A program made the position numbers and the translations under genes. A stretch of 12,735 bases of DNA from Phoronis pallida (taxonomy: Eukaryota; Phoronida; Phoronidae). The notes beneath the pieces were generated by a model. That model ran no database searches and had not been told where the DNA came from. It saw nothing but the letters and a program-made list of their open reading frames with translations. Every line of letters starts with the position of its first letter. Position 1 is the first letter of the stretch. The DNA lies in the NCBI GenBank assembly GCA_028565715.1, contig JAOXYC010182468.1, positions 1-12,735 on the forward strand, read 5' to 3'. This document shows positions 1 through 8,160 of this stretch, piece after piece.

Positions 1-23
1 AGACTCAGACTTTCTTTGACGAG
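1..23 (+). CDS. ATP6V0A1: V-ATPase subunit a, 3' end of an upstream exon
   Basis: The first bases read as T-Q-T-F-F-D-E and run straight into a donor, GAG|gtatgc. This matches the conserved T-Q-x-F-F-D-E that ends the long helical hairpin of the cytosolic arm in subunit a proteins. The exon ends in phase 0, which is exactly the phase in which both alternative exons (A and B) begin. The rest of the exon lies before the window. Confidence 0.9.
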
Positions 24-371
24 GTATGCCACTAGCTCAATTACTGCCTTGAGTGTCTTGTCTCATTATTTATATTGTTGATAAACAATTACTGGGTGTC
101 ACGTTTGTAAAGTATACAGAAATGAGCAGGTTTATCTAGAGAAATTGGAGCTATTCCAAAATTGTCTTAATTTAGTGTCAAAGTTCAACACTCACTGTAG
201 ACTGTTTATTTCTACATGTTCTCTTGAGTGCCCACTAGAGGCCCTTGCCATTACAACATTAAAAATAACTATGTTAGAATAAGATTTGTTATTTCTAAGT
301 TCAGAGATATTTCTTTTCATCGGTAGAATAAAACATCTGTATTCTACTCTAGTTGCTTAATAGGTATGATC

Positions 372-396
372 AAGAACCCATCTCTTATGGGTTCTT
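372..396. repeat. Perfect 10-bp hairpin in intron
   Basis: AAGAACCCAT (372-381), a 5-nt loop CTCTT, then the exact reverse complement ATGGGTTCTT (387-396). The pairing is perfect, but there is no further homology beyond the stem. Function unknown; it could be a chance hairpin or a remnant of a small palindromic element. Confidence 0.7.
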
Positions 397-1258
397 AGTA
401 TGATTAAATTACATGCCTATCTATTTATTCTTGCTTTTTCATCATCTTTTACGAAAGGACCACCTTTATACATATTTCAAAAAGTTTTTTCATCATAAAC
501 AAATTCTTATAATAAATTTATTTTCTATCTTGTCCTTGAAATATTATATTTTTGGAAACTTTTTAAAAAATCTGTTGAAATTTTCTGACTTTTCACTTTG
601 TTTAATCCTCTGCTTTCACTTGTCTTTTGGATATAATTAATGTAAGCATATCAGGGCGATATACCCTTTCAATGTTGTTAGCTTATATAGTTGTTTACAT
701 AATTATCCAATCTTTCTATAACTACAGCCTGATTCTTTACTTTGCTGGAGATGATTTTTATTCCGAAGCAACCAAAATTGTGCCACAACATTTTTTGGGT
801 GCTCGAATAAAGATCACATCAAAATACATTTTGCTATTACGGGCTTTTCCAGCAAATAATGGATACTGAAGGAAAAAAGTCCTAAAAACTACATTATGGG
901 TGGTTAAAGTTTTTAAGGCATGTGGCAAGAAAAAATTGAAAGAATTTTTTTACAGAAATATATAAAAGGAAAGCCAACAATTTATAAGGCTTGGCATGCA
1001 AATTTAGTCCCGATGTCTCTGCTAAGGGGAACAATTTTTTGCTGGACAAGCCCTCAATAAACCTAGCAAAACTATGCTAAATTTTAAAGAGCAGGTGAAA
1101 TCAGAATAATTATTGTAGTAGATGAAAATGTTGTCACTGTTCTGTTGTAGGAATCTGAAAGTGATGTAATCTAATGAATGAAATTAATCCCTCCCATTTG
1201 TTTTGCATGCATTGAATTTATCCTCATACCCTACAAAATTACAATTTACTGTTGAAAA

Positions 1259-1346
1259 TTCGTCAAAAATAATTTTATTGATACAACAAAACCAGTTTCG
1301 CTTTGTTTGTAACATGTTTCAATGTCAGCCATCCACCATCTTCAGG
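1259..1346 (-). repeat. Possible retroelement 3' tail (minus strand)
   Basis: On the minus strand this reads CTGAAGATGG, then about 15 nt later GAAACATG, then a stretch ending in ATCAATAAAATTATTTT. A CTGAAGA...GAAAC block followed by an AATAAA-type AT-rich tail resembles the ends of some non-LTR and Penelope-like retroelements in invertebrates. No reverse transcriptase frame is present and the boundaries are uncertain. The assignment rests on pattern memory only. Confidence 0.3.
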
Positions 1347-2030
1347 CATTTATTTAACATATGAGCCAGCAATTTAAGTGTCATTCTTAAGGAACTATGC
1401 CTGGGACTAGTAGACCAAAGATGTTCTCATTGAAACATTTTGCATTCGGAAATTGTTTTTTGAATGAGTGAATTCTAAAACAACACAAAGAGTAAACATT
1501 GTATTGAGAGTATGCCGACATTGCAGAAAACTAAATTACTCTTAAAAAGTATGAAATTATGAATATTTTAAAGAAAAAAGATCTTTTGGCTAGCAGCAAT
1601 TTATGTTTTGAATTTGCAATACTTCTTCCCAAATCTACCATCACCATGAGTGAAGACAAGATTAATTTAATTCATGGAATGAATGTTCATTCAATATTTT
1701 GCTTCATATTGAGTGTATACTGCTTTGTCATTAGCTATTAGATATTTTCAAAGCTACGATTTGTTAAACATTGTTTGCATGTTGTTAGTTATTGACCTTT
1801 GAGCCATGAAAATGAGAATCTGATATCATGGTTTCTTTTATGTTATGAGTTTTTCTGATAGCTAGAGAAAACCAACAATTGGTTATTTGAGACCAGTATT
1901 TGACATTGGTAATTCACGTTTTCACAACATTTTAGAAACAAGGCCCCTATTTACAAGCACTGCGGAAAACAGTTAAATTCAATAAAAGTTACCATATCAG
2001 ATTCACATGTATGGAAATTTAACCAACACT

Positions 2031-2285
2031 TTTCAGGAACGCGAGGACAGGTCCGCCTCCAGTAGCCGATCTCAATCCGTTGTCGAATGGATGGAGTTGA
2101 CCAACTGCTTCCGAACTGTTAATCTTCCTTCTTCTTTCTACAATTTTAGCTTTGTTTAACACCATTTCGTAGATTTTCTGTTCTCTTTAGATTTCGTTTC
2201 ACCTGGTGCTTGTTGTGTGGAAATTACTTTGTGTTTAGAATGCTTGTCAAGTGTTGTAACCATTTTAGTTTAGTTTAGTTCGATT
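2031..2285. repeat. GC-richer island with (TTTAG)n end, possible retroelement fragment
   Basis: Bases 2037-2130 are much richer in G and C than the flanks and are open in more than one frame on both strands. The plus-strand frame from 2039 ends G-P-P-P-V-A-D-L-N-P-L-S-N-G-W-S and then a stop at 2097-2099. About 170 nt later comes a short TTTAG tandem run (about 2264-2280). A coding end, a short 3' tail and a microsatellite end fit a 5'-truncated non-LTR retrotransposon, but I recognise no family. An alternative is an unrecognised exon, since an AG acceptor at 2035-2036 precedes it in phase 0. However, no good donor gives the required phase 2 end. Confidence 0.3.
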
Positions 2286-2704
2286 AAGTCTATGCATTCG
2301 GAAATTAATTTGCAAATCTGCTCCAATTCAAAAAATATCGATTTCAATTTTTCAAATATGATTGAATATTTATTCATCAAATTGGTAATTTTTCTCTGCC
2401 GCTTCAACGCAAAGCTTCGAGCCAATGCTTTCATTGATTCAGATTTAATAACTCAATCAAGTTTCTAAAACTAGAAAACCCAGAAACTCATATCGTCGCC
2501 AAAATTAGTTAGTTGTTTATCCAACTTGCATATAGTTTTGCATCTTGAAATTTTGATATCATGACTTTATTTTTATATTTGTTTAGAAAGTATAGAAAAT
2601 AATTCTTCTACATTGTGTCAATAAATGTGTGCGCATGATTAGGATGTGGGGCATAATAACCTAATAGGGCTATCCAATTTGTTTGATAGGCTCAATTTCA
2701 ACAG

Positions 2705-2793
2705 CAAGCCTTGCATGATCCGATCCTGGCAGAGGAACACGTAGGACTCCTGGGAGAAGAAGTCCGCCCTGGGGGCCAGGCGCTCAGGTTGGG
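2705..2793 (+). CDS. ATP6V0A1: V-ATPase subunit a, alternative exon A
   Basis: An 89-nt exon between acceptor ...tttcaacag and donor G|gtaaga, phase 0 in and phase 2 out. It encodes Q-A-L-H-D-P-I-L-A-E-E-H-V-G-L-L-G-E-E-V then R-P-G-G-Q-A-L-R-L-G, the last glycine being completed by the first base of the 5089 exon. It sits where vertebrate subunit a has the acidic linker D-P-D-L-L-E-E ... T-P-L-R-L-G, between F-F-D-E and F-V-A-G-V. Exon B at 4333 has the same phases and the same type of ending, so the two exons appear to be mutually exclusive. A UGCAUG motif (2712-2717) lies inside this exon. GC content is clearly above the surrounding introns. Confidence 0.9.
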
Positions 2794-4332
2794 GTAAGAT
2801 GCCGATTTAGTTTGGAGTGTTGCCGTTGTTTTGTTTAGTTCTTTGTAGCAAGTGCAAGGTTTTTCGAGCAGCAATTAAAAAAATGAACATGCACAGTTTA
2901 TCTTTTTCGAACTCTCAGGAATTTGCTGCTTTGAATCACTTAAATTTGAACAGTAGTTAAGAGGTAAATCATGGCTGGCAAGTTTGTCTTATAATTTTAA
3001 TTCACTGTGTATTTGCAAATTAGGAAAAAAAATGGAATTATAAACTGCTCAAAACCACAAAAAAAACTTGCACTTGCTACCGTATTGAGTTACAGTTTAT
3101 TCTGTTGCTTCTGGAATTATTTAGGCTGGGTTTTGATATTCTCTCATTCCGTATACCCTAGTTTTGATAAGTTGGGAGAAATGATTTAGTTAGTTGATTT
3201 TCATCCCATTTACCCATTGGGATTGTTTTGCGAAATTGCATGATGGTATAGACGATTCTAATGGCCTTATGATATCAACGATAATATTTAAGGTGAGTTG
3301 CTTTTATTCATTTAAAAAAGAACAATCTGCACTTGCAATGAAGTCATTTTATCTGGCCATTGTTTAAGAAGGCAAGTTCTGCTTATGTGTATTGAATAAT
3401 TTGTGATCCTGGGCTGCAACACATTTTTTCCGCAATTACCTGCCTTGTAACAAAATAATGACCATATCAAAATGTCTATATGCCCTGTAAGTAAGGCAAA
3501 TAAATTTCAAAGCACTTTTTCTTTTTGAAAGTTATGATAATGGTGTAACTTAATTCTGTGTAAATGAATGCTCCCTAAGTTGAGTGCGAGCATGTGTTTG
3601 AGCATGTGTGTGAAAACATTGCTATGTGTCTGTTGAGTATTTTGTGACTACTCATTGCTTGCCTTAAGAATGATCTTGTAATGAGCATGATGATGTATTG
3701 TCCCTGTAAAAGCTTGCAGTATGCTTGAGCATTTTTCACTATACTTCTCTTTTCTGTTCACAAACACTCCTCCTTGCTTTCCTAACTTCTGAAACATTTA
3801 CTCACAAACAAAAATAAGACATTAAATTGTTGCACCCAATCTGTTCCGAATTTCTGCAGTTCTTGACTTTCTCCTACTCCGTCTGAACTGAAGGCCATGT
3901 TACAGTGGCACGATCGACTAAACTGAATGTTTTCTTTTGCTTTCAGCTTAAGTCGAGTTGACCGGATGGATACCAACTTAATTACCTTGTTGCCAAAGAT
4001 GTTGCCTTTGTTTAAGCACTACAGCATTAAGTTTTGGAAATGTTCTAACTGAAATATGAATCTGTGTGTTGATATTAAATAAAATTAGTTATTGAATCTT
4101 AGTTTTATAACAGTTGTTTGGGTTTTTCCCGTGACTCATTGCTTGGTATTTTGAAACAAAAATATGGATTGTTTACTGAATTGATATCTGAATTGAACAC
4201 ACACTCATATTTCAAATACAACATTTTCACTATCTAGAAGGCAACATTATGTTATCAGAATGTGTTTGTGTGAGACCATTTGTCAGACAATGTTCCCAGG
4301 TAATGACAGAGTGACTTAATTTTTGTTGCTAG
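2794..4332 (+). other. Intron between alternative exons A and B
   Basis: A 1.5 kb intron with no further exon recognised. A G/U-rich tract (GTGTTGCCGTTGTTTTGTTT, 2818-2837) lies just after the exon A donor, a UGCAUG at 3237-3242, and a short GT-rich imperfect repeat with GAGCATGTG units near 3588-3612. The rest is AT-rich unique-looking sequence. Confidence 0.8.
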
Positions 4333-4430
4333 CATGATCATAATGTTATTGAGGATGCACAGCAAGCACTCAGTGACCTTGACACAGCTCAGATCATCCA
4401 GCACGGTCCAGGGGTTCCACTTCATCTTGG
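4333..4430 (+). CDS. ATP6V0A1: V-ATPase subunit a, alternative exon B
   Basis: A 98-nt exon between acceptor ttttgttgctag and donor G|gtacgt, phase 0 in and phase 2 out, so interchangeable with exon A. It encodes H-D-H-N-V-I-E-D-A-Q-Q-A-L-S-D-L-D-T and then A-Q-I-I-Q-H-G-P-G-V-P-L-H-L-G. The G-x-P-L-x-L-G ending matches the family. The first part differs strongly from exon A, which is expected for a variable linker. It would be three residues longer than the A form. The acceptor region contains UUGUUG, and a GCAUG overlaps the splice junction (4332-4336). An alternative reading is that one of the two exons is a decayed duplicate, but both are fully open with good splice sites. Confidence 0.88.
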
Positions 4431-5088
4431 GTACGTATCTTTTACTTTGTTAGGCACTAGTTAGGTGAGTCTTAGCAACATTTAAATTGATAAAAACATA
4501 TTTAATTTCGACTTACAAGGAGATTTTATAGTTGAGTTCACTCCGTTTCGACAATTCCACGATGACAAGACATCAGTCACATGACCAAGGCCATAAGTGG
4601 AATGGCGGACACGTAGTAAATTCGACTATAAAATCTCTTTGTAAGTTGAAATTAGATATATTTTTATCATATATTCAGGAGAATTAACAATCTTTTTCAC
4701 CTAAATTTAAATTGTTGTTTATAGCACATATTGATTCAGCCTCCAAATTGTTTGATCCTACTTTGTACAATCTGGTTCGGAAGTTGACTTTCTATTCACA
4801 TTGTTGATTGAGGATTGAGTAAAGCTGCTTGAAATAACAGCTTTAATTGTGAAACATGCACTACATACTACACAACTGCTAGTTTCCATTCATAAAGAGT
4901 AAAAATATTTGAATGTATCACAGCATAAACAGATGTTCCTAAAATGTCTCATGTCAAAGTAATTAATAGCATTGCTCTTTTTGAATTAGACCAGCTACTA
5001 AAAGTAAAACAATTAATAATTCCCAACCATATAATTAAATTGTTTGTTGTTCTGGTGTGTGAAATAATGGTGTGATCTTATATTACAG
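4431..5088 (+). other. Intron after alternative exon B, with a MITE-like element
   Basis: A 658-nt intron. It contains the 182-bp palindromic element at 4488-4669 and, about 30-50 nt before the next exon, a U/G-rich stretch (TTGTTTGTTGTTCTGGTGTG, 5040-5059). The remainder is AT-rich with nothing else recognised. Confidence 0.8.
4488..4669. mobile_element. Palindromic MITE-like element, 182 bp
   Basis: Two 73-bp arms (4488-4560 and 4597-4669) pair without a gap around a 36-nt centre. By hand about 61 of 73 positions match. The outer ends read TGATAAAAA at both termini when read inward, followed by TTTTATAGT blocks inside each arm. No coding capacity. This is the form of a non-autonomous foldback/MITE DNA transposon. 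I could not define a convincing target-site duplication (flanks are AT-rich). The transcribed RNA would form a long hairpin 57 nt downstream of exon B. Confidence 0.75.
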
Positions 5089-5215
5089 TTTTGTTGCTGG
5101 AGTGATCTTGCGAGAGAGGATACCTGCCTTTGAGCGTATGTTGTGGCGTGTCTGTCGTGGTAATGTCTTCCTACGTCAAGCTGAGATTGAAACACCCTTG
5201 GAGGATCCTGTCACA
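5089..5215 (+). CDS. ATP6V0A1: V-ATPase subunit a, common exon after A/B
   Basis: Acceptor tattacag, donor ACA|gtaagt. The first T completes the glycine begun in exon A or B. The protein reads [20 protein letters not shown] and continues [22 protein letters not shown]. This is one of the most conserved blocks of the family (R-E-R-I-P-x-F-E-R-x-L-W-R) and belongs to the distal lobe of the cytosolic domain. Phase 2 in, phase 0 out, 127 nt. Confidence 0.96.
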
Positions 5216-5561
5216 GTAAGTGACAGTTATCAATCATCACATGCCTCTTTTTTAACAATTCTCATTTGTAAACACTTTAATCTTGTTCTGAAAACCGATT
5301 GAAGATTTCATAATTGTCCAACTAAGGGTGGCCTAAGCCATATTATTTTTGAGTCGGCCAAGGGTGTTCTCTTATACTGTTTTGGTAAAAAATTGATGTA
5401 TCTGCTACATGCTGTGACCAATTTTAAGATAATTCAAAAGTTGTTTATTTTAGCTAAATCATGACATAAGCCCCGTCAAAATTGGGATGGATAAATCATT
5501 ATGATATTTTAGATCATTCTCTGCATTGTTGATTTAAAAAAAATGTTTTTGTTCTCTTCAG
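5216..5561 (+). other. Short intron
   Basis: A 346-nt AT-rich intron with a poly-A/T run near 5536-5550 and a standard pyrimidine-rich acceptor. I see nothing else in it. Confidence 0.85.
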
Positions 5562-5738
5562 GGGGACCAGGTGAACAAGTCGGTATTCATCATTTTCTTC
5601 CAAGGAGACCAGCTTAAGTCTCGTGTGAAGAAGATATGTGAGGGGTTCCGAGCCACCCTGTACCCATGTCCAGAGACCCCTGCTGAGAGGCGAGAGATGG
5701 CTATCGGAGTGATGACAAGAATTGAGGACTTGAACACA
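5562..5738 (+). CDS. ATP6V0A1: V-ATPase subunit a, cytosolic domain exon
   Basis: A 177-nt exon (59 codons), phase 0 at both ends; acceptor ttctcttcag, donor ACA|gtatga. It encodes G-D-Q-V-N-K-S-V-F-I-I-F-F-Q-G-D-Q-L-K followed by the I-C-E-G-F-R-A-T-L-Y-P-C-P-E-T block and E-R-R-E-M with R-I-E-D-L-N-T. These match the conserved 'K-S-V-F-I-I-F-F-Q-G-D' and 'C-x-G-F-R-A-x-x-Y-P-C-P' signatures of the distal lobe, which contacts V1 peripheral stalk subunits in known structures. Confidence 0.96.
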
Positions 5739-6042
5739 GTATGATTGAGACATAAGATATTTCATGTTTTTCTCTCATGAAAATGATGTATCAACATTAC
5801 GCAAAACTTATTTCAAATTTTCACATGAATAGCGAAAACAATGCTAAAATTTAAGATCAATGTTGACGAAATCAGTCAATTAAATATTTTTGTTTTTTTT
5901 GAAAAAAAAAATTCTTAACTAGATCCATGTGTTATCGAAGATATTACATTTCTGTCAAAGATTCCCGTTATTATGATACAAAGGAGTACATTGCTTCAAT
6001 TTAACATTTTGTTATTAAGAAATATTATCATCCTTATTCCAG
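5739..6042 (+). other. Short intron
   Basis: A 304-nt AT-rich intron with adjoining poly-T and poly-A runs around 5889-5910. Nothing else recognised. Confidence 0.85.
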
Positions 6043-6255
6043 GTTTTGGGTCAAACTCAAGATCATCGCCACCGAGTGCTGGTGGCAGCTGCCAAGAACA
6101 TCAAAGTATGGTTTATTAAAGTGCGCAAGATCAAGGCTATCTACCATACACTGAACATGTTGAATTTAGATGTGACCCAGAAATGTCTGATCGCTGAGTG
6201 TTGGTGCCCAGTCTCAGATCTTGACAAGATTCAGCAGGGTTTACGCCGGGGAACA
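6043..6255 (+). CDS. ATP6V0A1: V-ATPase subunit a, cytosolic domain exon
   Basis: A 213-nt exon (71 codons), phase 0 at both ends; acceptor cttattccag, donor ACA|gtaagc. It begins V-L-G-Q-T-Q-D-H-R-H-R-V-L and contains W-F-I-K-V-R-K-I-K-A-I-Y-H-T-L-N and V-T-Q-K-C-L-I-A-E-C-W-C-P-V. These are hallmark motifs of the second helical hairpin and proximal lobe of the a subunit arm. The exon ends in L-R-R-G-T, as in the vertebrate protein. Confidence 0.97.
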
Positions 6256-6777
6256 GTAAGCATGTTGTCTTATTTCTAAAACAGTACACCAGGACCCAGT
6301 TTCATCAAACTTAACTCGAGTTTAATCACTTATCAACCAATAGCATGTCTTGCTTCAATTAAAATTTGCATTTTTGTACTAATTAAAAAAATATAATTTT
6401 CGGGTGTGCAGTTTGTTTTAACCAACCTCTTGTCTTTTATCATCATTTGAATTCTTCCCTTGGTTTAACTGGTACTTAAAAAACTTCCTCTTCATCAACT
6501 TTTATTTGTTGCAAGACTATCACAAAAATACACAGACCTGTATTTTTAATTGTCTTTCAGAAATCATTCAACAGAAAACCATGAAATGTCCTTTACAATG
6601 CAAGGCAGTAAAGGCATTAAACATTACGTTATTTTAATGGAAATGACCAAAATATTGGAATGAAAACTTCAACTTTTGTCAAACTGACATGTTTCAATTA
6701 TGTCAACTGTCTTTCTCAAATTGTGTAAACAACTGTATGTTTACAATGCTTGAAAATGTTTCCCATCTTCCTTGCAG
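6256..6777 (+). other. Intron without recognised content
   Basis: A 522-nt intron. A stretch near 6290-6330 (GACCCAGTTTCATCAAACTT followed by AACTCGAGTTTAA) resembles terminal sequences of short DNA transposons seen in marine invertebrates, but no matching inverted end was found within the intron. Otherwise nothing. Confidence 0.75.
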
Positions 6778-6928
6778 GAGCGCAGTGGTAGTAGCATGCC
6801 GGCGATCCTGAATCGTATGGAAACCAAACAGGACCCACCCACCTTTCATCGCACTAATAAATTCACAGGCGTATTCCAGGGTATCATTGATGCCTATGGT
6901 GTGGCCAGTTACCGGGAGGTCAACCCTG
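6778..6928 (+). CDS. ATP6V0A1: V-ATPase subunit a, exon leading to the membrane domain
   Basis: A 151-nt exon, phase 0 in and phase 1 out; acceptor ccttgcag, donor CTG|gtaaga. It encodes [17 protein letters not shown] then the [11 protein letters not shown] block and [15 protein letters not shown]. The x-P-T-x-x-x-T-N-K-F-T and D-A-Y-G-x-x-x-Y-R-E-x-N-P motifs are typical of the end of the cytosolic arm, just before the first membrane helix. Confidence 0.96.
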
Positions 6929-7425
6929 GTAAGATTTAGTCAGGTTTTGTTGTAGTCATATAAATATAAAAACAGATGTTTATTTATTGAGAAAGTATTT
7001 TTAGGTTTTACTTTATTATCTCCCCTGTTAATATTGTAGCCAATAAGCGCTTTCGTTGATTGTATATATAGCTTTGTGTTGGCCAATTTGGCGCATTTTT
7101 GAAAATGAAGTTAGAGACTTTGAAACTAGTCAAGTTTGAATAAAACCAACTACGATGATACGTTTTAAAAGTATCGTGTTTTTTATCATTGCTTTTAATT
7201 AATAAATAATAGTTTGATTGAATAAAAAGTAAAAAAAAATTATTTGGGAAATATTTTTTTTAAATGATACATACTGTCTATACAAAAGAAAGCCAGAAGT
7301 ATCAAAACGTCCTCTCCATTATACACATGTTTTTTGTGTTTTTCTTTAAACTCATGTTGATGTTACGACAAAAACTATTTGAAATTGAAAAAAAATTAAT
7401 TGAGAAAAATCTATTTCCTTTGCAG
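6929..7425 (+). other. AT-rich intron
   Basis: A 497-nt intron. The second half (about 7190-7410) is very rich in A and T, with several homopolymer runs and a TTTCCTTTGCAG acceptor. Nothing recognisable, and no second copy of the following exon. Confidence 0.85.
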
Positions 7426-7565
7426 CTCCGTTTTCCATCATCACATTCCCGTTTCTGTTCTCCCTCATGTTTGGTGATTTTGGTCACGGTACCATCATGT
7501 TCCTGTTTGCTATGGCCATGATCTTCTGGGAGAAGAAGATTATCTCCATGAGGGTCACGGATGAG
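7426..7565 (+). CDS. ATP6V0A1: V-ATPase subunit a, exon for membrane helices 1-2
   Basis: A 140-nt exon, phase 1 in and phase 0 out. It encodes [20 protein letters not shown] then [17 protein letters not shown]. The hydrophobic stretch and F-G-D-F-G-H-G are the invariant signature of the first membrane helices. The donor GAG|gtttgc is weaker than those of the neighbouring exons at positions +3 to +5. That is odd for a constitutive exon and might make it prone to skipping or regulation. Confidence 0.96.
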
Positions 7566-7884
7566 GTTTGCATTTAGACATCAATCAGTTGAGATAGATA
7601 GAATATACATTTATTAGCCATGAAATACTCCAAAGTAATTTCATATTGTTTTTTTCAAAAATCTTTCAAACTGAAAAATTGCCATTTGAGAATATAAAAA
7701 TATGTGAAATCCACTCTAGAAGGGTTCTAGGTTTCATAATTTTTTAAAATTTTAATTCAAAAAACTTTGTTTAAAACCAAAATTAGGTATTCATTTTTAC
7801 TCCATACTTCAGCATGTCTGGTCTTCAACTGCTGGTAGTTGAAATTTAAAGTTTATAAAAAACTGTTTATCCGTTTTATTTCAG
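7566..7884 (+). other. Short intron
   Basis: A 319-nt AT-rich intron. Nothing recognised. Confidence 0.85.
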
Positions 7885-8030
7885 ATTGTAAACATGTTTT
7901 TCGGTGGCCGCTACCTTATAATGTTGATGGGTCTGTTCTCAATCTACTCAGGCTTGCTGTATAATGACATATTTGCCAAATCTGTCAACATATTCGGATC
8001 ACAGTGGTCCGCTCCAAAGGCCTCGTATGG
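7885..8030 (+). CDS. ATP6V0A1: V-ATPase subunit a, exon for membrane helix 3
   Basis: A 146-nt exon, phase 0 in and phase 2 out; acceptor tttatttcag, donor TGG|gtaagg. It encodes [20 protein letters not shown], then [18 protein letters not shown]. The G-R-Y-x-I-x-L-M-G helix, L-x-Y-N-D, and N-I-F-G-S-x-W are conserved family motifs. The end leads into the luminal loop. Confidence 0.96.
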
Positions 8031-8160
8031 GTAAGGTTTCTGCAATATATTAGATCCTATACTGACTTAGATTGGAGCTCATTAAAAGACAGAAGAGTGA
8101 ATAATGGGGACATGTTATTGTGCATAATCGCCTTTTGGTGTGGACTGGGCTGTTAATTAG

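Larger units (their letters stand above)
24..2704 (+). other. Long intron upstream of alternative exon A
   Basis: AT-rich intron of about 2.7 kb with no convincing coding exon. It holds a perfect 10-bp hairpin at 372-396, a retroelement-tail-like stretch on the minus strand at 1259-1346, a GC-richer island at 2031-2130 followed by a (TTTAG)n run near 2264-2280, and two UGCAUG motifs (1204-1209 and 1776-1781). Short open frames at 413-869 are compositionally AT-driven and match nothing I recognise. Confidence 0.85.

Noticed and set aside
413-869. Two overlapping short open frames that could be a small membrane protein gene
   Set aside because: The predicted residues follow AT-rich base composition, there is no family resemblance, and the frames lie inside a V-ATPase intron.
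1259-1346. Hammerhead ribozyme core on the minus strand (CTGAAGA ... GAAAC)
   Set aside because: The bases between the two core strings do not form a stem II, and no cleavage triplet with stem III was found. At most it is a decayed retroelement motif.
3588-3612. GT-rich GAGCATGTG repeat as a microsatellite or regulatory array
   Set aside because: Only two or three imperfect units; too short to support.
5013-5765. Minus-strand open frames over the 5089 and 5562 exons
   Set aside because: These are antisense shadows of conserved plus-strand coding exons.
6290-6330. Terminal end of a MITE (GACCCAGTTTCATCAAACTT)
   Set aside because: No inverted partner was found within the intron, so the element cannot be delimited.
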